A DNA stretch of 64,000 nucleotides from NCBI GenBank assembly GCA_963802415.1, contig CAWDIH010000001.1:1798001-1862000 (forward strand). Reading direction: 5' to 3'. The position numbers and the translations under genes are program-made. Below are positions 18,131 to 27,532 of the stretch, piece after piece. A model generated the notes under the pieces. It did no database searches. It was not told where the DNA came from and saw nothing but the letters and a program-made list of their open reading frames with translations. The stretch comes from DATAES01 sp963802415. GTDB taxonomy: Bacteria > Actinomycetota > Acidimicrobiia > Acidimicrobiales > JACDCH01. Position 1 is the stretch's first letter. Each line of letters begins with the position of its first letter.

Positions 18131-18161
18131 ACGGTAAGACCTCAACCACACTTGAAGTCAA
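18131..18161 (-). promoter_or_regulatory. MerR-type promoter of the Rieske gene
   Basis: Reading the minus strand: TTGACT (18161-18156), a 19-base spacer, then TACCGT (18136-18131), matching TAnnnT. Overlong 19-base spacers are the hallmark of promoters that MerR-family activators untwist. The spacer contains the imperfect palindrome CTTCAAGTGTGGTTGAGG, similar to the palindromes at 27010 and 27535 beside the MerR gene. Predicted transcription start is one base from the GTG at 18123. Confidence 0.6.
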
Positions 18162-18203
18162 GCCAGTCCCACCGAGGTCTTGCGTGTCCGGTCGCGGGAT
18201 GAG

Positions 18204-18258
18204 GATTCGGCGTGCATCAGCTACACAGCGTGTGGCTTACGCACGCCGGTTCGGCGGA
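18204..18258 (+). repeat. Dispersed repeat family A, copy 3
   Basis: A diverged copy with core AGCTACACAGCGTGTGGCT and ACGCACGCCGGTTCGGCGG. It lies in the divergent gap between the Rieske gene and the dienelactone hydrolase gene, so unlike copies 2 and 4 it cannot simply be a terminator between converging genes. Confidence 0.62.
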
Positions 18259-18302
18259 CGCGTCCGATCCCGCGCCGGCATTGTGCTCTAGAGTGCAACC
18301 CT

Positions 18303-19043
18303 ATGGTTGCGCATGACGGGCGATCCGGTGTGCACGTTCGTGAGGTTCGCTACGAGGCCGATGGCCACCAACTGGCCGGCACCCTCGCGCTCCCCGACGG
18401 TCCCGGCCCGTTTCCCGCAGTGCTGATCGGCCACGAAGGCCCGGGGCTCGACGACATCCAACGCGAACGGGCCAGCGATATCGCCGCGCTCGGGTATGTC
18501 GGCTTCGCACTCGACTACCACGGGGAGCTCAGTCCATTTCCGAGCCGGGACCAGATGATGGCTCGGCTCGACGAGCTCTCGGCGAACCCGATGCGCACTC
18601 CCGCGCTCGGTCAGGCCGCGCTGGACGTCGTCGTCGCCGAACCATCCGTCGATCCCGACCGCGTAGCCGCCATCGGCTACTGCTACGGCGCGACCGTGGC
18701 CCTCGAGCTGGGGCGTTCCGGCGCCGACCTCAAAGCCATCGTCGGGTTTCATCCCGGACTCCGAACCATTCGACCGGTCGATGCCGCACAGATCAACGGT
18801 CGGGTCGCGGTGTTCATCGGTGCCGAAGACCCATTCATTCCGATTGAGCATCGCGTCGAGTTCGAGCAGGAGATGCGCAACGGCCACGTCGACTGGCAGA
18901 TGCATCTGTATGGCGGCGTGGTGCACAGCTTCACGCACCCGCGAGCCTCAGACGCGGGACTACCAGGGATCGCCTACGACGAGGCAGCCGCGACTCACGC
19001 CTGGTCAGCCATGACGCTCCTGCTGGAAGAGATCTTCGCGTAG
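18303..19043 (+). CDS. Dienelactone hydrolase family protein
   Basis: 246 residues from the ATG at 18303; upstream in-frame sequence to 18180 runs through repeat copy 3 and is unlikely to be coding. The nucleophile motif is GYCYGATVALE with cysteine instead of serine, as in true dienelactone hydrolases. The acid is in GAEDPFIP and the histidine in GVVHSFTHP. Such enzymes open lactone rings in aromatic catabolism, or act as general carboxyl esterases. It is divergent from the Rieske-domain gene; a joint role in an oxidative pathway is possible but unproven. Confidence 0.9.
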   Translation: MVAHDGRSGVHVREVRYEADGHQLAGTLALPDGPGPFPAVLIGHEGPGLDDIQRERASDIAALGYVGFALDYHGELSPFPSRDQMMARLDELSANPMRTPALGQAALDVVVAEPSVDPDRVAAIGYCYGATVALELGRSGADLKAIVGFHPGLRTIRPVDAAQINGRVAVFIGAEDPFIPIEHRVEFEQEMRNGHVDWQMHLYGGVVHSFTHPRASDAGLPGIAYDEAAATHAWSAMTLLLEEIFA

Positions 19044-19082
19044 ACGCCAACCGCGTCCGCCGGATCGTCGCGACACCGTCCG

Positions 19083-19559
19083 CTACGCGGCGATGTTGTT
19101 GAACGTCACATCCACGTAGGCCGGCACCCACCCGTCGGCGCAGGGAGCCAGGTAGGGGCACGAGCTGAACTCCACCTTCCCCGTTCCACCGCACGGCACG
19201 GTGAGAGACGTCGGCATCCCCATCGTTCCGTAGCGAGTGAACGTCACCTGCGTCGGGGGCGGGCCGCCGGGCGGCGGCACAACCCAGGCGTAGATCTGGC
19301 TGAACGGGCCGGTGAACCCGGGCCCACGGGCGGCCTTGCGGACGCTGAGGGTCTGGCCGCCGGCGACGTGACCCGTCTGGCCCGACGGTCCCGGGCACAC
19401 CACATAGATGGTCGCATCGGAGGACTGACCGTTGACGAAACCGGCGAAGTGCTGGTTCGGGCCGATCCTGGTCGGCGCCGCCGCGGCGGCACCCGGAACG
19501 GCAACGACGAGGACCGCAGCAAGCGCACCCACGGTGAGCATCGTCCGGAAGGAACGCAT
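19083..19559 (-). CDS. Small secreted protein of unknown function
   Basis: 158 residues from the ATG at 19559 with GGAGGT in front. Residues 1-28 are a clear signal peptide ending in AAAAAP. The mature part has four cysteines (VVCPGPSG, TVPCGGTG, SSCPYLAPCAD), probably two disulphides, and a proline-rich middle PPPGGPPP. No enzymatic motif is seen. It resembles the secreted proteins at 37431 and 58404 in size and style but I see no clear sequence homology to them. Confidence 0.78.
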   Translation of the reverse strand: MRSFRTMLTVGALAAVLVVAVPGAAAAAPTRIGPNQHFAGFVNGQSSDATIYVVCPGPSGQTGHVAGGQTLSVRKAARGPGFTGPFSQIYAWVVPPPGGPPPTQVTFTRYGTMGMPTSLTVPCGGTGKVEFSSCPYLAPCADGWVPAYVDVTFNNIAA

Positions 19560-19844
19560 ATGACCTCCACGTGCGGAGATGGGCAGCTTTCCCAACGGTG
19601 TATGGCGGCGGGAGCGTCTGGTCAACACCTTCGCGGGGTTTCCGGGATGTTCCGAAGTCGCGCAGTGGTGAAAGCGTGCAATCAGGACCACAGGCTCACA
19701 TTCCTCCGCGGCGATCCGAGTCGACGAAGCTTCTGACACACGACGCGCGCGACCCCGCCGAGTTACGGAATGACGCGATGGCGCAAGGCGGTCAATGGCG
19801 CGACGCTTGTGCGTCCTCGGGACTGCGCAATGCGGGAAGGCGCA

Positions 19845-22800
19845 ATGGCGACCACGACGGTCACTCTCCTCTTCACAGACCTGGTCGGCTCGACTGAGGC
19901 GTTGTCGCGCATCGGCGCCGACCGCGCCGAGATCATTCGGCGGGAGCACTTCGGTTTGCTCCGAGAATCGGTGCGCGAACACGGCGGCCGTGAAGTCAAG
20001 AACGTCGGTGACGGCCTGATGGTCGCGTTCGACGCAGTGACGAATGCCTTGTGGTGCGCGGCTGCGATGCAACAGGCGCTGCAGGCTCGGAACCGTATGT
20101 CTGATGAGCCATTGCTCGTGCGCGTTGGAATCGCGACCGGCGAGGCGGACGTCGAGGCCGGTGACTACTTCGGTGTGCCCGTCGTCGAGGCGGCCCGGCT
20201 GTGCGCTCGCGCGAACGGGGGAGAAATCCTGACGTCAGACGTTGTTCGTGTGCTCGCCGGGTCGCGCGGCGGCTTCGAGTTCGAGTCGATGGGCGATCTG
20301 GAACTGAAGGGTCTGGACGCGCCGGTGACGGCATTGCGTGTGCGCTGGATGCGCTCAGCCGCACCGCACTGGCGCGGTCCGCTCCCGTCGCGTCTGGCGA
20401 CCACAAGTCGTGACCTCTTCGTGGGACGAGCGCTCGAGCGAGCGCGGCTCGCTGACGCGTTGAAGCAGGTGGTCGAGTCGCGAAGTCGACAAGTCGTGCT
20501 GATCTCCGGTGAGGCGGGGGTCGGGAAGACTTCGCTCGTCGGTGCGTTCGGCCACGATGCGTACGACGCCGGTACCGTCGTCCTGTACGGGCACAGCGAC
20601 GAGGATCTCGTCATCCCGTATCAGGCCTGGGCCGAACTCCTCGGTCAACTCGTCGACGTCGCGCCTGAGTCATTGCTGAGTGCGCACGTCGCAGCGCGCG
20701 GCGGCGACCTGCTCCCGTTGGTGCCGGCACTGCGCGACAGAATCGCCGATGTCCCGGCCGCTCGATCCTCGGATCTGGACGCCGAGCGCCATCTGCTCTT
20801 CGGCGCCGCTGTCGACCTCCTCAAACGAGCGTCGGCTCAGGCCCCGATCATCGCGCTCCTCGACGATCTGCATTGGGCGGATCGCGGGACCCTGCAGCTG
20901 TTGCGCCACCTCGTGGCGACTTCACAGGCGATGCCACTGCTGTTCGTCGGCGCATTTCGGGAGAGCGAGGTCGGGCTCGCTCATCCGCTCACGGACCTTC
21001 TCGCCGGGCTCCATCGCGAGGAGGCCATCGAGAGGCTCGTGCTCCGCGGTTTCGACGACGTGGAGCTGCTCGCACTGATGGAGATCGCCGGACATGAGAT
21101 GGACGGCGAGGGCCTCGTTTTCCGCGATGAGCTGGCCGCCGAGACGGACGGCAATCCGTTCTTCGTGATCGAGATCCTCCGCCATCTCGCCGAGACCGGC
21201 GCCATCGAGCAGCGCTCGGACGGGCGATGGCGAGCTCACCTCGACCTGCGCGAGCGCGGCCTCCCGATCAGCGTTCGTGAGGTTGTCGGGCGAAGGATTG
21301 CGCGCCTCGGTGAAGACGCGAGGCAAGTGTTGTCGGTGGCCGCGGTCATCGGCCGCGAGTTCGATCTGCCGTTGCTGGCCGCCGCGGGCGGCTTCGACGA
21401 CGATCGTCTGGTGGACTTGATGGACGCGGCGGCCGGTGCAGTCGTCGTCGAAGCCGTCATTGGCGAGAACGATTGCTACGCGTTCACACACACGCTCATA
21501 CATCGAACCATCTACGACGATCTGTCTGCTGCTCGCCGTCGCCGGCTTCATCGAGCGCGTGGCCGAAGCGCTGGAAGCCTCGCCGCTCGGCGCCAGCCGT
21601 GTCAGTGACCTCGCACGGCACTGGTACGAGGCCGCGCAGCCGATCTCGGCGGAGAAGGCATACGAGTACGCCATGGCCGCGGGTGACGCGGCCCGACAGC
21701 GACTGGCGCCCGACGAAGCCGCCCGTTGGTACGCGCAGGCCGTCGACCTGACTGACCGGCTCGATGGCGCGAGCCTGCGCTGCAAGAGCCTCGTGCGACT
21801 CGGGGACGCACAGCGTCTCGCTGGAGATCCCGTGTTCCGCCAGACGTTGCTCGACGCCGCGTGGCTGGCGCGAGACCTCGGAGATGCGGAGGGCCTTGTC
21901 GGCGCAGCGCTGGCGAATACGCGTGGCTTCGTGAGCGTCGTCGGCGAGGCGGACCGTGACCGCATCGCCGTCCTCCAGGCCGCGCTCGATGCGGTCGCGC
22001 TGACAGATGCAACCACTCGAGCGCGCTTGCTCGCCCGATTGTCATACGAGACGCACTACATCAACGACATCGATACGCAGGCCCTCATCGATGAGGCAGT
22101 CGCCCTCACGGAGGACGGCGCTGACGAAGCGGCGCGGGCCGATGCCCTCACCGCTCTTCACCTCTACTTCATGCCGTCGACGCTGACGCGACGATTGGCC
22201 ACACTCGGGGAGTGTGAACGACTCGCGGCCGGCGACGACCCGCTGCGGCGGGCGCGCCTCGCAATGTCCGTCTCGCCGGCGCTCTGGCAAGCCGGCGACG
22301 TTGCCGGTGTCCGCCGCCACCAGGACCGTTTGCGCGAAGCCGCGGACGAGTTGGGCGACCCGAGCGTCCGGTGGGTCCACACGTGGCTGGAGGAGATCGG
22401 CGCCCTCGTCGAGGCGGATTTCGATCGTGCCGAGCTGCTCACAGCTCGGGCGCTGCAAGAAGGGCTCGACGCCGGGCAGCCCGACGCCGTGCTCTTCTAC
22501 GGTGCGCAGCTGACTGCATTGCGCAGCGAGCAGGGCCGGGCCGAAGAGATCGTCGACACGTTGGTGGCCGCGTCCGCCGCCGCACCGGGAATCCCGGTGC
22601 TGCGAGCCGGCGTCGCTCTGATGCGCGCGAACGCCGGTCACCTCGAGGAGGCGCGCGCAATCCTCGACGAGTACTGCGCGCATGGCCTCGACCAGGAGAT
22701 AGAGGAGAGCCCCCTCGAGATGTCCGCACTCGGAACGCTCGCCGGGGCCGCAGGTCTCGTCAACCATGTCGAGATGGCGCGGCTCCTGATCCCGCGTCTC

Positions 22801-23157
22801 GAGCCGTACCGCGATCAGCTCTTCTTCGCCGGGGTGTCCGTCGCCGGTCCGGTCGCGCTGACGATCGGCTCCTGCGCGCGCGTCGTCGGGGACTTCGAGC
22901 TCGCGGAACGCGAGTTTCGCGAGTCGCTCCAGATCGCTGAACGCGTACAAGGTCCCTTTTGGATCGCCCAGACGAAGCTTCTGTGGTCACAGCTTCTTCT
23001 CGAACGAGACGGGCCGCGCGACCGTGAGCAGGCACGCGAGATGCTCGCCGCAGTGCTGGAGACCTCCGTCCATCATGGGTTCCCGCAGCTCGAGCGCAGG
23101 GCTCGCGAGTACGTCGAAGGACTCGCGTCGAAGCGGTCTCACGAAACAAGTTTGTGA
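19845..23157 (+). CDS. Class III nucleotide cyclase-AAA ATPase-TPR regulator, one frameshift
   Basis: About 1103 residues if repaired. The ATG at 19845 follows GGAAGG. Residues 1-165 form a class III adenylate/guanylate cyclase domain (LLFTDLVGSTE with the first metal Asp; NVGDGLMVAF with the second). Next is a STAND/AAA ATPase: Walker A SGEAGVGKTSL, Walker B IIALLDDLHWAD. From about residue 570 onwards are TPR-like helical repeats. The frame breaks at 21552, where removing one C joins LHTLIHR...RRRRLH to ERVAEALEAS. Such three-part proteins are abundant in actinobacteria and are thought to sense ligands via the repeats. The stop overlaps the next gene (GTGA). Confidence 0.85.
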
Positions 23158-23915
23158 AGCACTGGAATGAGATGTCGGCGCGGTGGCACGACGACTATGA
23201 GCGTGGCCGACCGGGCTATCCGCGGGAGGCGACCCATGTTCCCCTGCTGCCGAGATCGGCCGCCGTGCTCGAACTCGGTGCTGGCACCGGCAAGCTGACC
23301 CGCCTGCTGACCGATCAGTTCGCACACGTGGTGGCCGTCGAACCCGACCCCGAGATGCGCCGCTGGTTCGCGATGCTCTGCCCTCGAGCCAAGCTGCTCG
23401 GGGGGACGGCGGAGCAGATCCCACTCGCCGATGCGTCGGTTGACGGTGTCTTCGTCGCCGAGGCCTTCCACTGGTTCGCCCACGAGCGAGCATTAGGCGA
23501 GATCGCCCGCGTGCTGCGGCCGCGGGGCGCGCTCGTTTTGATTTGGAACCGTCCAGCGGGACCAGTCGAGCCACCGATCACGGCAGTCGAGCGGCTGCTC
23601 GAATCCCACTGGCCGAAGGATGTTGAGATGCCACTCGATCTCAACCCGGTCCGATTCCCACATGCCCGCGACTGGCCACGCGCGTTCGCAACATCGGTGT
23701 TCGAACCACTCCGGGAGTCGCTGTTCGCAAATCCACAGACCGTGGACCGTGACGGGCTGGTCGCCTTCTTCGGTTCAATGGGTTGGATCGGCGCTCTTGC
23801 TGATGAAGAACTCATCTCCCTGCTCGACGAGGTGAGGTCGCGGCTCACCGCCAACGAGTATCGGCTGCCATTCGAGACGCACGTCCATTCGACGCGACTC
23901 GCCGACCCGACCTGA
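23154..23915 (+). CDS. Class I SAM-dependent methyltransferase
   Basis: 253 residues from the GTG at 23154, which overlaps the stop of the cyclase gene by four bases (GTGA); an ATG at 23169 is the alternative. Motif I is VLELGAGTGKLTRLL, followed by VVAVEPDPEMRRW (acidic end of strand 2) and a motif-III-like ADASVDGVFVAEAFHWF. This is the small-molecule methyltransferase pattern of the UbiE/Methyltransf_11 type. The N-terminal MSARWHDDYERGRPGYP is typical of the family. Coupling to the cyclase regulator suggests shared expression but the substrate is unknown. Confidence 0.9.
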   Translation: MKHWNEMSARWHDDYERGRPGYPREATHVPLLPRSAAVLELGAGTGKLTRLLTDQFAHVVAVEPDPEMRRWFAMLCPRAKLLGGTAEQIPLADASVDGVFVAEAFHWFAHERALGEIARVLRPRGALVLIWNRPAGPVEPPITAVERLLESHWPKDVEMPLDLNPVRFPHARDWPRAFATSVFEPLRESLFANPQTVDRDGLVAFFGSMGWIGALADEELISLLDEVRSRLTANEYRLPFETHVHSTRLADPT

Positions 23916-23975
23916 CGCCGTTTCGGCGTTCGTTAGCGACACGGCGTGTGGCTGATGTACGCCGTTTCGGCGAGC
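23914..23975 (+). repeat. Dispersed repeat family A, copy 4
   Basis: Begins ACGCCGTTTCGGCGTT inside the stop region of the methyltransferase gene, continues with the core ACACGGCGTGTGGCTGATGT and ends ACGCCGTTTCGGCG. It is almost identical to copy 2. It sits between two convergent gene ends (23915 and 24015). Confidence 0.75.
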
Positions 23976-24014
23976 GCGAACGTTGCTGGGCCGACGTGAC
24001 GACGGCCGGTTGTT

Positions 24015-24644
24015 TCAGCGGCGCGCCGTCGCCGGCACCAGCGGACGGAGCTTGCGCAACCGCCGTGGGTCTCCGGCGATGGCGACTCCCCGCGCTTTGG
24101 CTTCGTCGACGCCGATGCGGCGGGCGAACAGACCGACGATGGCGTCGGGCGGACCGGTGAGCACAAGATCCGGCGCAGGCGCTGGTCCCCACTCGACGGC
24201 CACGCGGCCATCGGTCGAGCGCACGGTCATCGACTCGTCCCCGCAGCGGACCTCGATGGTGAGCTCGGGTCGCGTGTCGTCCTTACCGGGGAACAGCTCC
24301 CCGATGGGATGCGCGATCCAATGGCCTCGGAACGTCTCGTCCGGTGCCATCTGCCCCATCAGCGGGTACGCCCACCGCCCGATCGCGTGGACGACCTCAC
24401 GCAACCCTTCGCCCCGCTCGGTCAGCGCGTAGCGGTCGTCGTCACCCTTCACGAGTAGGCCGTTGTCCTCCATCGATCGCAGCCGCTCGGCCAGGAGGTT
24501 GGTGGCGATGCCCGGCAAACCGCCGACGAGCTCGGTGTAGCGGCGCGGACCAGGCAGCAGCTCGCGGACGATCAGCAGGACCCACCGGTCGCCGATGACG
24601 TCGAGCCCCCGAGCCAACCCGCAGTACTGGCGATACGAACGCAC
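24015..24644 (-). CDS. HxlR-family transcriptional regulator with C-terminal SCP2-like domain
   Basis: 209 residues from a GTG at 24644. Residues 1-95 are an HxlR winged helix: YCGLARGLDVIGDRWVLLIV, RRYTELVGGLPGIATNLLAE, RLRSMEDNGLLVK and YALTERGEGL. Residues about 110-200 resemble the sterol-carrier-like domain often attached to actinobacterial HxlR proteins (VRSTDGRVAVEWGPAPAPDL and onward). It is divergent from an MFS exporter gene with a palindrome between them, the classic arrangement for a local repressor that controls the pump. Confidence 0.92.
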   Translation of the reverse strand: MRSYRQYCGLARGLDVIGDRWVLLIVRELLPGPRRYTELVGGLPGIATNLLAERLRSMEDNGLLVKGDDDRYALTERGEGLREVVHAIGRWAYPLMGQMAPDETFRGHWIAHPIGELFPGKDDTRPELTIEVRCGDESMTVRSTDGRVAVEWGPAPAPDLVLTGPPDAIVGLFARRIGVDEAKARGVAIAGDPRRLRKLRPLVPATARR

Positions 24645-24681
24645 CCTGCCAGCCTAGGGCTTTTGTTTCTCATGTCACATC

Positions 24682-24698
24682 ACTTGATTTTCTCAAGT
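24682..24698. promoter_or_regulatory. Palindromic operator between HxlR regulator and MFS pump
   Basis: ACTTGA and TCAAGT are perfect inverted repeats separated by five bases. The site lies 37 bases before the regulator start and 29 before the pump start. The local sequence is AT-rich compared with the surroundings, as expected for a promoter. Assignment to the HxlR protein is by position. Confidence 0.6.
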
Positions 24699-24727
24699 CA
24701 GTTGTGCCTACGCTTCCGGAGGTGACC

Positions 24728-26320
24728 ATGACGATGAACTCGACTCGCGCAACGCGGAAGGGCCTGGTGCTTCTCGCACTGTGCGCCGCGGCATTGATCA
24801 TCAACATCGACGTCACGATCGTGAACGTCGCGCTGCCCAGCCTCGTACGCGAGCTCGGCGCGACCACGACGAACCTGCAGTGGATCGTCGACGCCTACAC
24901 GCTCGTGTTCGCCGCGCTCATCCTCGCCGCCGGCAGCCTCAGCGACCGCGTCGGTCGCAAGGGCATCCTGCTGCTCGGGCTCGGCGTGTTCGGCGTCGGC
25001 AGCCTCCTCGGCGCGCTCAGCACCAATGCGTCACAACTCATCGCGGCTCGCGCCTTCATGGGCATCGGCGCCGCCGGCATCTTCCCGTCCACGTTGTCGC
25101 TGATCGCCAACGTCTTCACCGAACGTGCAGAGCGGGCCAAAGCCATCGGGCTGTGGGGCGCGACCACGGGCATCGGTGTCGCCACCGGCCCCATCGTCGG
25201 GGGCTGGCTCCTCGAGAACTTCTGGTGGGGGAGCGTGTTCTTGTTCATGGTGCCGCTGGCTGCGGCGGTCGCGCTCGGCGTCGCGCTCTACGTTCCGTCC
25301 TCCAAGGATCCCTCGGTGCCGCCCATCGACTGGTACGGCCTCGTGCTGTCGAGCGCAGCCATGGGCACCCTCGTGTTCGGAATCATCCAAGCGCCGGAGT
25401 GGGGTTGGAGTTCGACCTCGGCGGTGACGACCTTCGCAATCGGGGTCGTGCTCATGGCCGCGTTCGTCGAAGTCGAAGGACGAGTTGCTCGCCCGATGCT
25501 CGACGTGCGCCTCTTTCGCAATCCGCGCTTCACCGCCGCGAGTGGATCGATCACGATCGCGTTCTTCTGCCTCGCCGGGTTCACGTTCCTCGTCACGCAG
25601 TACTTCCAGTTCATCAAGAGCTACTCGCCGCTCGGCACCGGACTACGGCTGTTGCCGGTCGCGTCGTCCATCGCGATCGCGGCGATCGTCGGCACCAAGC
25701 TCGCCGTGCGCATCGGCAACAAGGCCGTCGTCGCCAGCGGCCTTGCGCTGTGGGGGGTCGCGCTGCTGTGGATCTCCACCGTCTCGGCATCGACGAGTTA
25801 CATCGAGATCGTCGGGCAGATGATCCTCGGCGGCGGCGGCCTCGGCCTCATCACCGCACCGGCGACCGAAGCAATCCTCGGCGCCGTGCCCAGGGAGAAG
25901 GCCGGGGTCGGCTCCGCGGTCAACGATGCCACGCGCCTGTTCGGTGCCGCACTCGGTGTCGCCGTCATCGGCAGCGTCGCCGCAACGTTGTACGGCAACC
26001 GGCTCGGCACGACCATCCCTCCCGACGTGCCACTGCAAGCTGCGACCGCCGCCAAGGGCTCGATCGGCGGCGCACTCGTTGCCGCGCAAGGCATGCAGGA
26101 AGCCGGCCTCGCAGGCTCTGCCCAGTCGCTCACCGCAGCTGCGGTCGACGCGTTCCTGCACAGCCTGGCTGGCAGCCTCCGCCTCGCCGGCGCGATCGCC
26201 CTCGGCGGATCGGTCATGGCGGCAGCGCTGCTGCCCTCACGTCCGCAGGCGCCGTCCGAAGCGATCGTGTCAGACGAACTCGCCGACGAGCCGGAACCCG
26301 TCCTGGCCTGGGAGAGCTAA
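24728..26320 (+). CDS. MFS drug exporter, DHA2 (14-helix) type
   Basis: 530 residues from the ATG at 24728, which has CGGAGG seven bases upstream; a GTG at 24704 is in frame but lacks a site. About 14 hydrophobic helices are visible, with the DHA2 signatures NIDVTIVNVALPSL in helix 1, LQWIVDAYTLVFAALIL in helix 2, and the loop GSLSDRVGRKGILLLG (motif A). Family members export dyes, antibiotics or lipids by proton antiport. Likely under control of the divergent HxlR regulator. The end overlaps the convergent methyltransferase gene by four bases. Confidence 0.93.
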   Translation: MTMNSTRATRKGLVLLALCAAALIINIDVTIVNVALPSLVRELGATTTNLQWIVDAYTLVFAALILAAGSLSDRVGRKGILLLGLGVFGVGSLLGALSTNASQLIAARAFMGIGAAGIFPSTLSLIANVFTERAERAKAIGLWGATTGIGVATGPIVGGWLLENFWWGSVFLFMVPLAAAVALGVALYVPSSKDPSVPPIDWYGLVLSSAAMGTLVFGIIQAPEWGWSSTSAVTTFAIGVVLMAAFVEVEGRVARPMLDVRLFRNPRFTAASGSITIAFFCLAGFTFLVTQYFQFIKSYSPLGTGLRLLPVASSIAIAAIVGTKLAVRIGNKAVVASGLALWGVALLWISTVSASTSYIEIVGQMILGGGGLGLITAPATEAILGAVPREKAGVGSAVNDATRLFGAALGVAVIGSVAATLYGNRLGTTIPPDVPLQAATAAKGSIGGALVAAQGMQEAGLAGSAQSLTAAAVDAFLHSLAGSLRLAGAIALGGSVMAAALLPSRPQAPSEAIVSDELADEPEPVLAWES

Positions 26321-26994
26321 CCGACATCCGACCCCGGTTCGTCCGAGAGAGTCGACCCGCTGGGTACGGTGCCGATGACGCATGCGACCGGAGGCTCGAG
26401 GTCCAATGTCTCGACGCGGGTCGCAACGAAACCCGCCGCTTCAAGCGTGTCCACGATCTGACGTGCGCCGGCGGCGGTTGTCTCTGCGGTCGCGCCCGGG
26501 CACCGCGGCTGGGAGACGATCGCGATGAGTCCGCCGCCTCGAAGCAGACCGACGAGTTCCTTCAGCCGAAGGGCGGGCTCTGGCCACATTCCCATGTTGT
26601 TGACGGCCAGGATCTTGTCGAATGGGTGGTCGAAGTCTGGCGGGTCTTCGACCGAGGCAACCATGAGGGAGACCCGGCCGGCGCGGATGGCCGCCGCGTT
26701 GCGACGCGCTGCATGGGCGCGCATCGTCTCGGAGTGATCGATGCCGACCACCTGGCCGCGGGTCGCCCGCTGAGCGAGCTCGCCGATCGCGACACCGGGT
26801 CCGAATCCGATCTCGAGGACGCGATCCGTGGGTTGCACGTCGAGAAGCGCCACGGCCCAGGTGTTGCGCTTTCGGTTGGATGGCCGAAGCGTCATCTCCC
26901 ATCCCGCAAGGCGTCCCGCGAGCCCGCGGGGATGGTGAAACTGAGAGACGACTCGACGAAGGACTCTGCTACGAAGCGGCTTGTCGTTGCTCAT
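26317..26994 (-). CDS. Class I SAM-dependent methyltransferase
   Basis: 225 residues. Motif I is VLEIGFGPGVAIGELA, followed by GQVVGIDHSETM and the post-motif DKILAVNNMGMWPEPALRLKEL. It belongs to the broad Methyltransf_11/25 group acting on small molecules. The start codon ATG at 26994 coincides with the predicted transcription start of a MerR-type promoter (27001-27031), so the message is probably leaderless. The MerR gene lies directly upstream on the same strand, so the pair forms a regulator-target module. Confidence 0.9.
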   Translation of the reverse strand: MSNDKPLRSRVLRRVVSQFHHPRGLAGRLAGWEMTLRPSNRKRNTWAVALLDVQPTDRVLEIGFGPGVAIGELAQRATRGQVVGIDHSETMRAHAARRNAAAIRAGRVSLMVASVEDPPDFDHPFDKILAVNNMGMWPEPALRLKELVGLLRGGGLIAIVSQPRCPGATAETTAAGARQIVDTLEAAGFVATRVETLDLEPPVACVIGTVPSGSTLSDEPGSDVG

Positions 26995-27000
26995 GGTCGT

Positions 27001-27031
27001 CCCTTACATCTTCAAGTGCACCTGAAGTCAA
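27001..27031 (-). promoter_or_regulatory. MerR-type promoter of the methyltransferase gene
   Basis: On the minus strand: TTGACT (27031-27026), a 19-base spacer, TAAGGG (27006-27001), then six bases and the ATG. The spacer region carries CTTCAGGTGCACTTGAAG, an 18-base palindrome with a single mismatched pair. Layout and spacing match promoters activated by MerR-family proteins, and the palindrome nearly repeats at 27533-27554 next to the MerR start. Confidence 0.72.
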
Positions 27032-27480
27032 GCTTCGCGGGCGATGGACGCATGCACACCCGCGTGTGCATCGGCGAGGTCCAGCCCGGCAAGGACGCCC
27101 TCGACCGTCGCCCAGAAGCTCGGGCAGGCAAAGAGGTCAGCTTTGCGGCAGACGAGGGAGTGCTCGATCGCTTGCAATGCCGCCTCTTCCTTCTCGATGC
27201 GGCACCGCAACTCCTCGGACTTGCGCGCCACGAGTGCGCGCCAGGCTGCCGGCGAGCGCTTCCGGGAAGCCATGAGACGTTTCGCCTCCGCGAGCGTGAA
27301 GCCCACCTCTTGAAGGAACCTGACGGCTGCCACTGCGGCGACGGCGTCGACCGCGTACCGCCGATGCCCGGAGACGCGCCGGGTGGGCCGCACCAATCCG
27401 AGTTCGTCGTAGTAGCGCAGCGCCGAGGTCGTGACACCCGTGCGTCGGGCGAGCTCGGCGATTGTGAGGAGCTCAGACAT
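27028..27480 (-). CDS. MerR-family transcriptional regulator
   Basis: 150 residues from the ATG at 27480; the open frame to 27546 would run through the operator. N-terminal winged helix: LLTIAELARRTGVTTSALRY, YDELGLVRPTRR and RRYAVDAVAAVAAVRFLQEV. A dimerising coiled coil follows (RKSEELRCRIEKEEAALQAIE). The C-terminus has Cys residues in HSLVCRKADLFACPSF, a spacing common in MerR regulators that sense organic ligands or oxidants; it is not the SoxR iron-sulphur pattern. Flanked by two copies of its presumed operator, it likely controls itself and the methyltransferase, and perhaps the Rieske gene. Confidence 0.93.
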   Translation of the reverse strand: MSELLTIAELARRTGVTTSALRYYDELGLVRPTRRVSGHRRYAVDAVAAVAAVRFLQEVGFTLAEAKRLMASRKRSPAAWRALVARKSEELRCRIEKEEAALQAIEHSLVCRKADLFACPSFWATVEGVLAGLDLADAHAGVHASIAREA

Positions 27481-27532
27481 CCGGCACGAACCGTACTTGA
27501 ACGCGGGTCTGCTGCTAACTCGTTCAGGGCCC

